The notes under the pieces were generated by a model that was not told the origin of the DNA, did no database searches, and saw only the letters and a list, made by a program, of their open reading frames with translations. The position numbers were made by a program, and so were the translations under genes. DNA of 64,000 nucleotides from Moniliella sp. 'wahieum'. Its lineage: Eukaryota; Basidiomycota; Moniliellomycetes; Moniliellales; Moniliellaceae. The first letter of the stretch is position 1; each line of letters begins with the position of its first letter. Below, piece by piece: positions 1 to 11,845 of this stretch. The stretch is taken from the NCBI GenBank assembly GCA_003971905.1, contig RSEE01000093.1:62001-126000 (forward strand), written 5' to 3'.

Positions 1-221
1 AGCAAGACCAAGTCTGGAGCGCAGAATGGCACTTTGCTGCCGCCTGGGCCTGGTTCCGATTGGCCGTGATCACGCAAGGCATTGCGGCTCGAAATGCGGC
101 AGGCCAGGCAAGCAGTGCCAAGGCCACCGCCTATGGACGTCTGTTTCCCACCTGCGGTAATAACGCCTGGCTGATTGCGCAAGGCAAGGAAACGACCCTG
201 GGCAAACAAAGCAAACTATGA
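1..221 (+). CDS. APH/ACAD10-11-like phosphotransferase, C-terminal fragment
   Basis: The window opens inside a coding region. The third forward frame is open from base 3 to a TGA at 219-221 and has no start codon here. It contains the run FRLAVITQGIAAR followed by GQASSAKA. This resembles the C-terminal helices of the aminoglycoside-phosphotransferase-like domain found alone or fused to acyl-CoA dehydrogenase in ACAD10/ACAD11 proteins, where a phenylalanine-arginine pair, QG and an ASS motif recur. The family phosphorylates hydroxyacyl substrates before beta-oxidation; that role is inferred from the family. A GTAATA at about 163 could be a splice donor, so the last residues are uncertain. The kinase active site lies outside the window. 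Confidence 0.5.
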   Translation, partial: QDQVWSAEWHFAAAWAWFRLAVITQGIAARNAAGQASSAKATAYGRLFPTCGNNAWLIAQGKETTLGKQSKL

Positions 222-3200
222 ATGATATCGATCGAGTTCAGCCTGCTGAACTCTGAAAATGCATTTTTCTCGATTGTGCTAGTCAGACGAGAGTCTCCCA
301 CTAACTTGAACGGGTCTCTGTCGACGTCAGGGAGAACGTGATAATAGGGCCCGAGACCCGGGCGAGCGAGCCCAACAAGGAAGACCCAACATGATCGAGA
401 TGCGAGTCTAAATTTGCCTGTTCGCCCCACCTTCAAGTGGAGGGAAGATGGCGGTTTATTCGTCTCGTTTTCGCTCACCTCAATTATGGGAGCAATACAC
501 ATATGTTTGCCCAACCATAACGCTTACGAACCAAGGCGAAGCGACGCCCTGGATCGGAAAGGGTGTGAAGCTTGAAGACAGAGGATTGATTGTTACTGCG
601 GCTTGGCCGGGCTGGGAAATTGGACGAAGAACCACCTCTTCCTCCTGCTGGCGTCCGTTCATCTCGTCCATGTCTTCCGCGTCAATTTCGCGCTCAAGCA
701 CTTCGTATTCTACACACTCCCCCCCAATAACTCCTGAGCCAACCGAAGTGTACGCTGACCAATGCTCCTCGCTCGGCTCCGACCCAGTTGCAAGTCGCCA
801 TTCCTGCTCATGCCATCGCCCTATATAGGGAGAGAGGCAAAACTACCCGAGTGGGCCTGCGAGCCCAGTGTAGGATTCTATGGGTGTGTTAGTCCCATAT
901 TGTCACACTGGTGCGTCCACGCGTCCCCCACAGGGGCGAACGTCGGCGGGCAGACCACGGAGGGGGTCCCCCATTGTATAGCTCTTCACACCTATTGCCC
1001 GACGCCGCGGTGGGAGTGCAGACACAACATGCGCGATGTCTATATGAGGCCAGGTAATTAGTGAGCGAAGAAGTCTAATGACACAGGCAGCGGTCAATAT
1101 CGTCAACGTTTTTGTCAACAGACGCCGACAAGACGGAAGGGGGTCAAGCTTCAAGGTCGTACTTAGCAACAGTCACTATATCTAGGCTACTGCAGCCACT
1201 TTGACTACTCGACCGTTTTTAAAGAGCGGGGCAGGTGGGGTTGAGCCCAACCCTAACGCTAACGCTGAGAGTGCGTCAAACGTAACGCGTTAACGGACAA
1301 CCGGTAAACGTAACCCGAACCAATGCTAAGCGCTAACGAGAAAGCAATTGCACCGATCACGTGCTATTGCGTCACAATCAATGGCACCAACAGGCGGCCG
1401 ACGGGTATAATCACCTGGTCACTTCATCGTCACTGCATCCCTCTTCTCCCTACTGTTTTTGCTTCCAAAAACACAAGATCGACCACCCCGATCGCCATCC
1501 CCCCCATTGACTGGGCCCCCACCAGTTCCCACGCCAGCCGCCTCGTAGCATGTGTCTGGCACCCCATTGGCATGACATAATGTGACACACGACGGGCTAC
1601 CCTCCCGCAATAGAGTTGTAAGGCATCAGCATCACCTCGCCCCACACAGGCCCCATCCCGCATGCACCAAGTCGCCCATTTGACAGAGATGACCACCTTT
1701 GGGTACAAGAATTCATCCTGTGTCTGTGCTAGCCGAACCCGAACAACGCTGAGCGCTGAATCCGCTCTGTCTCTCGTTCACGTCATCGCGTCATTATCGA
1801 GTCGCTCTTCATAGTCAACGTTCGACGTACAACCTGTGTAACGCATGCAATAACGGAAGGCGATGACCGGGGGCGCGACCGGAGCGAGCCCTCAGCCGAT
1901 CCGAGAACAATCTGAGAGCGTTCTCCTGTGTTCCCCTCTCGGTGCAACATGCACCGCACACTGTCTGTGAAGCAAAAAGCCACTGTTTATGACGTTCATC
2001 ATATAAGACCCCCTCCCATCCACTGTGGTTCATCCCTCTATCACGGAGACAGAAGTATGAAACACGCTCTTAAAAGTGCACCTTTTCCTCCAGCGCTCTT
2101 CTCATCGAATGGGCATCGGTCCAATCCCAATCCCGCACCCAACACCATGGTCTGAGATCTGATATCAAAATATATGGGACTTCAAGCTTCACATGCATGA
2201 ATGGGCGCTCCACCGGCCAAGTGCAGTGCCGTTCCCCTCCGCGGCGTGGGTTGAACAACTGATGTTTATGAAACTCGTGCAGGAGGCCTAAGGACCTCCT
2301 CTGCAGAAGCTCCTCTGAAGCGCGTCTCGATATATATATCTTCTGTACTCAATGATTCAGGCCGTAAGCATAAGCTCCACAAGGAGAGTCTTGTCAGAGT
2401 ATATACCACCGACAGAGAGGGCAAGCAAGCATTGACTACACCAATGTGGGAGTTCGGCAGTGCTGTAAATGTGAGCGTGTGAAGATGTGGCATAGGTTCA
2501 AGTGATGCGCGTGACCAGAGAGGCTTTGAGTATCGTTTGTCAGTCTTGCCTTCAAAGATGAATGAATAGTTGCGGAAATAGCGCCAGATCTCAGATGCCA
2601 AGCATCTTAATCTTGCGCTCCATGATTCACATGAGGCCTGAGGGGTTTCAATGTGCACATGACAGCATGATAGGCCACTCTCCAATGAGAGAGAAGGTCA
2701 ATGCTGAGGGCGCTGAGGCGCTGCAGTGATGGCTGAGGCTCAGCTCCCACACCCAGCATGCAGCACTTCAAGCACCACAGTACTCAGGAATCTCGGTGCC
2801 CAGCAGGCACCCAACCTCAGGCCTCTCTGTAGCATTGCAAGTCGCAAGCGTCGCAAGCGTTTCAACAGCGTCAATAAGCATTCATGCGACTGAAGAGGAG
2901 GGGACTCGGGATCATCTCCACACCACAATAATTGGTGTTGGTATCAACGCGATCGGGAAAACATGATGGAGCGATCAGCGCTGAAGCTCCCAGATCTCAG
3001 TTCTCAGGCTGGCTCGATCAAGCTCCTCGCGTCAAGCTAAGCTTCAAGCGTCGCGTCACGTCGAGTTTATTTCTCCCGAGTGCGGTAGCCGATCGATAGA
3101 AGCCATGGATCGATGACACGCATCAGGACTCTTGAACGTTTGCACGTTGGACGTTGATGTCGACGATTACCGATCATGAGATCATCGTGGACTACAGCAT

Positions 3201-3475
3201 GTTTAGACGTCATCGACATCATCACAATTCGCCCATAGTCGTTCAGCGTACGTTCAGCCTTACTGTGTGCGCACACTGCTGCTGCGCCCCATACCGCCTG
3301 TTTTAAACCCTCACCCACACCCTTCTTCACGCACGCAGCTCTTGTGAACGGCCGACAACCAGATTGGGGAGCCTAGACTAGGATTCCTTTTCTCTGACAG
3401 TGTGCACGGGCACTTTCTTTCTTTTCGACGACCACATCACTCCACATTCCCTGTTGGTTCCCTGCGTAGAACATG
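222..3475. other. Long stretch without a convincing gene
   Basis: Only short open frames occur on both strands and none shows a recognisable domain. On the minus strand, about 2266-2930, two leucine-rich fragments (for example HLHTLTF and LLKRLRRLRL) faintly recall F-box/LRR proteins, but they are broken and lack ATG starts. Near 1250-1310 the DNA carries stuttered TAACGC/GTAACG units, and near 2850-2870 a 9-nt TCGCAAGCG repeat. It reads as intergenic DNA with possible decayed gene remnants. Confidence 0.4.
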
Positions 3476-4939
3476 ATGTCTAAACGACAACGGCGCCGCT
3501 GCTGGCGAGCAAGTCACAACTGGAGCCAGGTGCGTCTTCGTCCTCCTCACTATGGCCGGGCTGGTTCTAACTTGAGTTTCGATCGGTGGGCGGGGGGGGC
3601 AGTTCCTCAAGTCCTTGACTTCCTTTTCAGGAGATTTGTCGGCTCTGACCGCTCCTTCTTCATTCTCTCCTACCTCGTTGCTGGAATTTTCGGCCTAGTA
3701 CGTCTTGTCCACCACCGAGAGACCTCTCTTGACACCTTTTGAGACAGTGTCGGTTGGTACTGACCTCGCTGTTCCTCTTTTCAAAAGTTGGGGAGATCAT
3801 TCTGAGGTCTTGGCATCCATCACAGAGCCAGAGGATTGCCTTGCAACGCATGCTGAACACGGTACGCGGTTTTATGTATCCACTCTCAAGGGGCGACACG
3901 GCGCGGAATGAAGAAATGGGGAGCGAAAGAAGCCCTCTCAATCCATCTTGGCGAATTGTTCATGGGAAAGTGGTCCGATACGCATCAAACGGCAAGGGGG
4001 AAACCACCCTGGTCGCAGAACAAGGTATGTTCTCTCCAAGACTCGCTCATGAGCTGACCCATCCTTGCTACACTGCCTTCTGCAATAGACATAATACGGC
4101 GCACTACCTTTAGCTACTCTCAGTCTCTCACAACCCTCCCGTGTCGGCGTACCATTTGGAAAACCCAACGGCCCACGTTTAGCGTGGAAGGCCACAATGG
4201 GCAAGCACTCACTTTTCCAAAGGGTCCATCTCTGTCAAGCAAGAGGGCCACGCCTAGTGCACACCCAACCGCCCGGGAAAGATTTCGAGGCGTACTTGAT
4301 TACGCTGCCGGAACTGTCGGTCGAGGGACTGATTACGGGCAAGCCGTACATTGAGCTGTACAACACGGCGTGCCAGATCTGCTCAGCTCGGCGGTACGTG
4401 GCCACGTTGGAATTCTCGGCAAAGGCTGGGTCAGCGGCCAAGCCCCACCAAGTGACCGTGACCGTTGCGCCCATCAAGCAACGAGAAAAGGTACTGTACA
4501 CGATCCAGGGGGACTGGACCGGTCAAATGCATTATGTCGGTCCCGGTCCTTCGGGCGCGGCGAACGAGCTGTTTTGGGATGCCAACCAGTCGCCCCGAAA
4601 GCCAATTGAGGTCAAAGACGTGGCGGAGCAGGCGGAAAACGAAAGCCGCCGCCTGTGGCAGACGACCGCCCAAGGCATCCTCTCCTCCAACTACGAGCAG
4701 CCAATCGGAGCAAGACGGCTATTGAACAAGCGCAGCGCGAGAAGCGCAAGCTTGAGGCCGAGGGCAAGTTGCCCCCGCATGAGAACCAGCTATTTCTTGA
4801 GATTGACGACGATCCCGAATATGCCACGTTGGCGGCCTATTCGGGCCACAAACCAGCCCATCAGAACACCTATCGCCGCAAGATTGCGACCAAAGGCACA
4901 GAACCAATTGATTGGTCTGGCCGTCGCTTTCCTACTTGA
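3476..4939 (+). CDS. KES1: Oxysterol-binding protein, Kes1/Osh4 type
   Basis: A short OSBP-related (ORD-only) protein that exchanges sterol and PI4P between membranes. Proposed exons are 3476-3529, 3603-3697, 3788-4024 and 4124-4939. Exon joins restore family text: FLKSLTSFSGDLSALTAP, then Y/WGDHSEVLASI, then RNEEMGSE...KGETTLVAEQ, then VSHNPPVSAYHLENP. Further on are PPGKDFEAYLITLPEL, EGLITGKPYIEL, GDWTG, LFWDANQSPRKPIEV, ESRRLW, and at the end IEQAQREKRK and DDDPEYATLAAYSG. The order and the length of about 400 residues fit Osh4. The signature HHPP motif reads HNPP here. The frame changes several times, for example near 4700 where GAGGCAGCC is expected but GAGCAGCC is present. ATG 3476 is preferred over 3473 because it gives a typical short N-terminus. 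Confidence 0.85.
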
Positions 4940-5185
4940 CACTCTGCTTCTCCTGTATGTTCCTTTGGATCGGATGCATGCGTAGTAATAGCATTATTCT
5001 CGGCTCCCGGGCAAGTGCGAACAAAGGGAGGCGAACATAGCAATGCGATGCATTCTATAATAAGCCCTAGGCGTATAGGGATTCGGAGTAGGTTCACAGT
5101 CGCAACACCCGTAGGTACGCGGCGGGTGGGGAGGGGGGTGGCGCCGTTCATTCGACTAAGCGCGGGGGGGCTCAGTTTCTTGCCT

Positions 5186-6736
5186 TTACTTGGTGCCATT
5201 GGCAAACTCGACCACCGCCCACTTGCCATTGACACGCCACCTTGGGTCTTCTGCCTCGGCCTTTTTGGCGTTATCCAAGGGCACGCCGACCAACACATTG
5301 GCCTTGTTGGTCCGGAGCGACAGGAGGGGGAACTTGCCGTTGAGCGGCCCAATAGCCGATGTAAAGGGCGTATCCACTTCCCAGAGACCGTCCGAGGTCA
5401 GCTTGCGATAGTTCAGATCGCCCTTGAAGATCACCAAGTCGCTCTTCTGCAGCTCAGCGAGCAGGGCAGGATCCTTGGGGGCAAGTCACAGTATGCGTAC
5501 GCCTCGGTCCAGAACGTCTCTTGCACCTTGAATGCCGTTTCGTCCGCAAGAGCTTCGGCCAACGTGTCGTGAATCTGGGCCGGCTGGGCGACCTTGAAAC
5601 GTCCATCGAGGAAGTACACCTTCCACCGGGCCGAAGTGCGCTTGACGGCAGAGTCGCCCTCACCTGTAATGTGCTCAAAGAAGCGCTCATCTTCTTGGAG
5701 AGCGTTGAGCGTCAAGCTCACGTCCCTCGGCACGACGTCCGACACAAACCAGGGGAACGTCTTAGGGTGGAAGACGACCTCCGAGGCAAACTGGTTGTGC
5801 ACAAGCCACTCGGCAAACGCCAAGTCCGATACCAACTCAAATCCGGCATTGTCCAAGACAAAGTCGACCCGCCCTGCTTTGCCCCCATTTTGGAGGTGTT
5901 GCGCACGCCGAGCACGCAGGTGGGCCCAGGTAGCGTCGAACGAATCAGATAGGATAAAACGCCGACGCTTCTCCCGCTCCTTGGCACCGGTTGCTTGCAG
6001 CGCCTGCAGGTCCTTGTACGACATACCCGTCAACAGAGACAGGTCCGTCGCATTGCCCCAGAGCGAAAGCTGGGCCATCTCGAGAAACAGGAGCGTTTCC
6101 GCGTCTTGCTCCTCCTTGTCATCCAAGGACCGGCCAGTCTGGGACGGCGCTAACGCAAGGATACGTTCCAGGTTTTCGGCCACAGCCTTGACACCGGCAC
6201 CGGACGATTTGAAGGCACCCATCTTGCCAGTTGCAAAGTAATCGTAGGCTGTCCAGAACTTGGAGCTGGTGAAGAAGGAGCGAAGGCGAGCATAAAGGTA
6301 ACACTCGGCAAAGAGCCTACAAAAACAAGCATGTTAGTCCAAACTGTGCATGCACTGTTCCATGCGAACAGAGTACATAGGAATTGGGAAATAGTACGCA
6401 CCAAGGGGCCGTAACCCAAGTCCAGTCGTGCGCGGCCACCATAGCATCGTAGTTCTTGGCCAAGGGCGAGCCGATCGGGGTCAAGGCCTTGCTCTCACCC
6501 AGCTCGGCGATCAAGGAGCGAATACGCTTCGCGATCTGTCCCGCTTCGGCAGCCTTGCCGGCAGGGGTCAGGCTACTGTCGGCGTGGGCCTGGTCCAGCT
6601 CCGTGAGCACGTCGGACAGGATGGAAGGCCAGCGCTTTTGGACGCTCTCCTCGGCAAAGCCACCCGGGAGGACGGCGGAGTCGAGCTTGACGGGGGGGAC
6701 CCACATCTGGGGGTCGTTGGTGGGGGGGGAGGCCAT
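5186..6736 (-). CDS. DUF89/ARMT1 family sugar-phosphate phosphatase
   Basis: A metal-dependent damage-control phosphatase of the ARMT1/YMR027W type, acting on fructose-1-phosphate and related phosphometabolites. The start at 6736 gives MASPPTNDPQMWVPP. Exon 1 runs to 6402, an 85-nt intron covers 6317-6401, and exon 2 runs to the stop at 5186. The splice creates the family motif APW/LFAECYLYARLR. Exon 2 holds the DUF89 core RVDFVLDNAGFELVSDL, with the metal-binding Asp-Asn and Asp, then FHPKTFPWFVSDVVPRD and, near the C-terminus, LVIFKGDLNYRKL and PLLSLRTNKA. About 488 residues, the usual length. A frame change near 5470 (one G short in TTGGCCCC) separates the last two motifs. It shares a 342-bp upstream region with the divergent gene at 7079. 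Confidence 0.88.
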
Positions 6737-7078
6737 AGCGAAAGAGAGCAACGAAGGGGGCGGCTGAGCGGGTGGTGGGGGGAGAGGAAGAGGAGAGGAT
6801 GAGGATGAGGCAGCAGCAGCAGCAGCTATGAGCTGTGCGTTGGGGTTGGGTCTCAGGCTGAGATGCAACCACTCGGCGATGCATCATCGACGTCGATCAC
6901 CGATCACCATGCATGGCGCCGCTGCATCGATGGCGTGAGCACGGGCCAGCGGCGTTGGGCCATCGCCTCCGCTCGTTTCAAATTCCATTCCGCCCGTCCG
7001 CGCTGAAGATTGAATCGAGCATTGTATTGAACGTTCAACATCATGCATGGCCCACATCATCCATCATCCATCCGCCCG
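6737..7078. promoter_or_regulatory. Bidirectional intergenic promoter region
   Basis: Short spacer between two divergent start codons. It holds the palindrome-like runs GCATGC and ATGCATCATCGACGTCGAT near 6880-6910 and a TTGAACGTTCAA palindrome at about 7028-7039. No clear TATA box is visible. Regulation of both genes from here is inferred from the layout only. Confidence 0.35.
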
Positions 7079-9458
7079 ATGGAGTCGCCCCAAAAACCAC
7101 CGAAGCACCCAGTGAAACTTTCTGCCCCGACTCGGCTCGTCCGCGCCATCGGCCATCGACTCGAGCGCCGTGGCGGGCGTCTTCCCCTGCGGGCTCGACA
7201 TGCATGCGCCCCCCTCAGCGCCCCGGATCCGGGGTGCGCCGAGGTGTTGAACCCGCCGCTCCGCTTCGGCCTGGTCGCCTTGGCTCCCTGCTGCGACGAC
7301 CACGCGCTGTACCGCGGTGCGTACCCGCGTCCCCGCCACGCCGCTTTCCTCCGCGCGCTTGGCATCCGCACCATTGTATCTCTTACCCCCAAGCCCCTGC
7401 GCAAGTACGCCGACAGCGACCCTGCTACCCACACGCTCTGGACTACCTGGATCGAGCCGGATGGCATCACCGTCATCCACGTTCCTGCCGCCAAGGCCAA
7501 GGAACGGGAGGACGTGCCGCTGAGTCAGACGGATTTGGTGCTGGCCTTGCGAAGCATCCTCCGTGCCGACTTGGCCCCGATTTACGTCCACGATCTCGAT
7601 GGCGACTCGTCCGTTCCGCTTCTGGTGGGTGCGCTGCGTCGCATCCAAGGCTGGTCGTCCGAGGCAATCAAGGCCGAGTTGCAGCGCAGTATCAAGCCCG
7701 ATGCCTCCCCCGATGCTGAGCCGATCCCAGCTCCGTGTTGCGCTGCGTATTTGACATGGCCACCAGCCCCATCGAGCCCCCTGCACCAGCTGTGCCGTAT
7801 CCCTCCATTGATGTCGACCCCAGTCAGCTGGCCGAACCGAGTGACCCGAGTTGCGGACCGGTAGTGCTCCCCCCACCCCCCTTGGGAGCACCAGTACCAT
7901 TATCTCCGTGGCTGGTCCTTCCTCGTCGAAGTTGCCTGCCTCAGTGGCTGTGGCCTGCCCAGTCGGGCATTTCATCCATCGCAACCGACGAGGAGAATGC
8001 AGCGTCTCGAGGTAGAGATCCTGGCCGGGGCAATCTCGCGTGGAGCTCCAATTCTCTTGGTCCGTGTTGGCCAACGAGGACGAACGCTCGCTTCATTGGC
8101 TCCTGGACCCATGGGCTTGGCATGGACTGGAGAGAGGATTCGCACTGTACTGCTATGCACGGAGGAGTGATGCGTCGGGAGTGGCAGCGCCCGGGGCGTT
8201 CCCTGAGCCTCCTGCCAGTGAACGTACCCCTCTGTTGGCAGGACAGGACCTCACAGGCCGGGGACGAAGACGGATGCTACCAGAACAACCTTGGACCGTG
8301 GCCGATGCAGCTGGCTACGTCGCTGCGGCAGCTACGCAGAACCGGCTCCTTCTTCCGGTCGAACATCCTTACTTACCGCGGCTCGGCTTTGACCCCGAAG
8401 ACCCTCGCTGGTACCTCGCTCACCCCATGTCGTCGACCCACGTTCTCCGTCCTGAGTGGTAGCGCGTCTGCGCTCCACCAGCTCGGTCCGCACGCAGCCC
8501 GCTCCGCCTGTCCTGGTCGGACAAGGATCGCCCACCTCTTTCCCAACGCGCCGCACCCGCTCCACCCCACGCCTTGTCGCCCCCGATACCGATACCGATC
8601 CGATTGCCACCCGCCCGCGGTCCATCCTGGTCGCCAACGTGGGCGCCAACGAGTCTCCTCTCTCTGGCATCAGCGATTTGCCTCACCTTGCCCGCCGTTT
8701 GCGCCATGTTGGACGGGGCTGCAAGCGACGGCGGGGCCGCTTCGCACCTTGGCTCCCCTGCGTCCGAGGCAGTCGATACCGTGTCCCCAACCGGCACGGA
8801 GCGCAGTCCGATCGGCTTGGATCCTTCTGGCTTTCGGACCCAGGCCGCCCGCAAACCCGTTGGCTCCGAGTTGGACAAGCTCGTTCCGGGAGCGTGGCCC
8901 ACCTCGCCCCCCCACCAAGCGATGTTTTTCTCCCGAATCGACCGCCACCGCCACAGCTTGGGCTGTGCCCTGCGTGTCGCGTGACCTATTCTCTCCGTCT
9001 CAGCACCGGGGATGGACAAGATGCATTTGGCGCCTACGCCGACCACGAGGCCCCAGAGCGTGGAAACCATGCCGATTGTTAGCCCCCTCTCCAATGCTTC
9101 TTCTGAGCCCAGTACGATCGCCGCGCCTTCGTCCACCTTGGCTCACTCCCTGTCGGTATCAACTACGCCCCCGCTGCCTACCCGAGTCCAACATGCCGAG
9201 CCAGATCAAGCCGATCAAGCTGCACCCCAGCGTCCCGGCCCAGCCCGATCACCGCTCAATGACGAGGAGGCGCTGGACAATCTGGATGAGGAGGAGGAGG
9301 AGGAGAAGAGGAGGAAGAGGAAGAGGAAGAAGAGGAGGAAGAAGAAGAAGAGGGGGGGACTGATGATGAAGAGGAAGAAGAAGAGGACGAGGACGAGGAC
9401 GAGGAAGAAGAACATGACGACCGTGTTCTCCAAGCGCTGGACTTGGATGGGTACTGAG
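7079..9458 (+). CDS. Siw14/Oca-like dual-specificity phosphatase homologue, probably inactive
   Basis: The N-terminal half matches the atypical DSP family of Siw14 and the Oca proteins: NPPLRFGLV, LYRGAYPRPRHAAFL, LGIRTIVSLTPKPL, then a C-terminal GALRRIQGWS. Active members carry HCxxGxxRTG. Here the loop is VHDLDGDSSVP: the catalytic Cys is Asp (codon 7592-7594) and the Arg is absent. Loss of these residues is known in Oca4-type paralogues, so a regulatory pseudophosphatase is the better reading. Past about 7730 the frame shifts repeatedly through a long region with no domain I recognise. It then ends in an acidic tail, EEEDEDEDEEEEHDDRV, stopping at 9458. The central 1 kb could include introns or a second gene. 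An alternative in-frame ATG is at 7043. Confidence 0.6.
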
Positions 9459-9656
9459 TCCCTGTTATTTGCATCGGCATGTCTGTTGCTTTTTTCTCGG
9501 GGGGAGCAATGGACAAAATGTATACTTGTCTCAATATGGGGGTGAGCAATGTCATAGCGACACAACCTCGGTATGTATAGCATGGGGATTCAGGGGAGAG
9601 CACAAGGCTGGTGTTTGTTGTACATGGAAAAGGAGATACATGAGGGGCACAACTCG

Positions 9657-10807
9657 TTAAGCGGCCAATTCTTCTCGCGTTTTCGCTTCAGCCTGAGGAT
9701 CAGGAATGGAAAGGGCCTCCAGCTTCTCTTGAGCCGCTTGGAGTGCCGATACGTTTTTGCGCCGAAGATCTTCTTCGTGAGCAGCCTGGGCAGCCTGGAA
9801 GGCCCTTTGCTCCAGTGCCATCTCAGCCTCCTCGTCGTGATGACGATTTTCGCTAATGAATTGGGTCACATCGTACTCGTCCAAGCCCACCTCGTCGGCA
9901 AACATGTCGGGATGCAGCTCGAACATTTCCCGACCAGACAGACCAGATGCTTTGGATAAGGCGGCCGTCTTGGCCGTCTTGGCCTTGGCCAAGTCCTCCT
10001 CCGCCGCCTTCTTGTCCCGCCGATCTTGCTTCCACTTGGCAAAGGACTCGGCCGTGACGGGAGTAAGGTTTTTGCCCACCAAGGCGTGGCGTTGCGCCTC
10101 AATAAAGTCCTCGAGCGAAATTTCGTTGGCCTTTTCGAGCCGCTCGCGTTCCTTTTGTTCCGAACGAAGGACAAAGCCTGGCGGAAGACGGTGACGATAC
10201 ATGCACTTCTCACCGCCATTCGGGCACTCCCAGAACCAGCCGTACTTGCCATTCTCCACGCTTGGAGGAAGTACTTGCACACCTTGTCGGTGGTCGTCTG
10301 CGGGTTGCCATGCTTGCTCGTCACGACCGACTGCAACTTGGCGTCGTCCCATCCGTCCATGGTGTCGGCCTCCTTGGCTTCGCGCTCTGCATCACGCGAG
10401 TCGACATACAAGTCCTTCTTGGCCACCTTGCGCCCGGCCTCGAGCGAATGGGCAAATTTGCACTTTTGCCCTTGGAACACACGCCCGCCCGCCAGTACTC
10501 GCACACGATCGTCTTGGGGTCCTCTCCAAACGCGGGTTTGGGCTGGACAATGGACATCTGGCTGGCCTGCTTGCGACGCTCCTTCTCGGCCTCGGCGCGA
10601 AGCTGCTTTTCGCGCTCGCGTTCCTTGTCCTTGGCGATCTGGGCCGGCGTTTTGCCCGACTGGCCCTGCTGCTGTTGGATGATCTTGACTTGTTTCTGCT
10701 GCGCCGCCCTTTTTGTTCTTCAGGCCAAACGTCTTGTCAACGGCGACTTTGGCGGGCGCATTCTGCTTTTGGTCCTTGCCGCCTTTTTGCTGCTTCTTGG
10801 GGGGCAT
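9657..10807 (-). CDS. TMA46: Tma46/DFRP1 (ZC3H15-like) CCCH zinc-finger protein
   Basis: Ribosome-associated partner of the translation GTPase Rbg1/DRG1. It begins [16 protein letters not shown] at ATG 10807, continues with the lysine-rich [15 protein letters not shown], and has a charged [11 protein letters not shown] helix. Two CCCH fingers follow: CEYWRAGVC...CKFAH, and CKYF...[14 protein letters not shown] with CMYRH. The C-terminal half has [39 protein letters not shown] and VTQF, the DFRP region that binds the GTPase. About 383 residues, no intron seen. The first finger and the segment before it lie in three different frames (changes near 10690, 10480 and 10280), the pattern seen throughout the window. 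Confidence 0.9.
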
Positions 10808-11845
10808 GCGGCGGTGGTAGTGGTGGTGGTGTGGGCGAGCGGGACAGGCGGGTGGGTGAGCGAGTGGGGCACCGAAAAAAAGAGGAATCAAAAAGACGTC
10901 ATGCTGCCGTAAGCGACAGGGCTGACGTCAGCTGGGGGTTGTCGGTTGTCGTGTGCGGATTGAATATTGAGGGGGGCGGGGAATCGGTGCAAGAGGCAAG
11001 CCAAGTGCGGGTGGAATTGAAATTGCAGATGGGTGGGGCGATGGCGAGGGCGTGGCGGCGGGGAAGCGCAGAGCAGGCGAGGGAGCGGATGTGGGATGTG
11101 ATGCAGGCAGGGTGGCGTGGCGCTGCGCTGCGCTGGAAGGGAGGCGGTGTGACTGCCAACGCCGACAGCTCTGCATGCGCTGGGCGCTGCACCGCGCTGC
11201 AGGGTGCAGGTGGGCTGCTGCTGGCTGGTGCTGGCTGGTGCGCCGGGGCGCCACCTGCAGCCGCGGGCGCTTGTGGGGGCGGCACGGGCGGCGTGTGGGG
11301 ACCCCTGGGGCGTGGCTCCAGCGCACTGCTGCGGCGCGGGCGCTGCGCCGTGCTGGGCGTCTGCGCGGGGCTGGGGTGGCGTGGGGGGGGTGGCACGGGG
11401 GGGGCAGGGCGGGGCACAGCGCATGGGCACAATGGCAGGGCAGGGCACACGCCGTGCCAGGCTGGCGCGCTGTTTGAGTACCCTCGGCGGCACGCCTACT
11501 GAGTAGCGTGTGGGTGTGGTGCGGCCGCCGCAGCTCTCGGCAGCCTGGCTCCCGCTGGGCCTGAGCGCCCGACAGCCGCAGGCCCTCGCCAGCGCGCATC
11601 GGCCCTCGTCTGCCCGCCCAGGACCAGCCAGCCACACCCACACGCGGTGCCTGGCAGCGTCGCCTGCCGTTCGCTTGCCGTGTTGCTTGGGCGTTGCTCG
11701 CTGCGTGCTGGCTGCCCTGCTCGCTGCGTCGCCTGCTGCTCCTGCGGCCCACCATCCCCTTCTCTCCACCACCGCCGCCGCCGTCGCCGCCCCGCCGTCC
11801 CGCCCCGCCGTCGCCCGCCCCGCCGTCGCCCGCCCCGCCCCCGCC
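10808..11845. other. GC-rich intergenic region between divergent genes
   Basis: About 1 kb of very GC-rich, low-complexity DNA with long open frames on both strands that are composition artefacts (Pro, Arg, Ala, Gly runs). A TTGAATATTGA motif lies at about 10962, and CCCGCCCCGCC-type tracts precede the ATG at 11846. I see no gene inside it. Confidence 0.5.

Noticed and set aside
1250-1320. CCCTAACGCTAACG as telomere repeat
   Set aside because: Only two or three degenerate hexamers, not TTAGGG arrays, and flanked by ordinary DNA.
2266-2928. Minus-strand leucine-rich fragments resembling F-box/LRR proteins
   Set aside because: Two short pieces in different frames without ATG starts, and no clear F-box; too weak to list as a gene.
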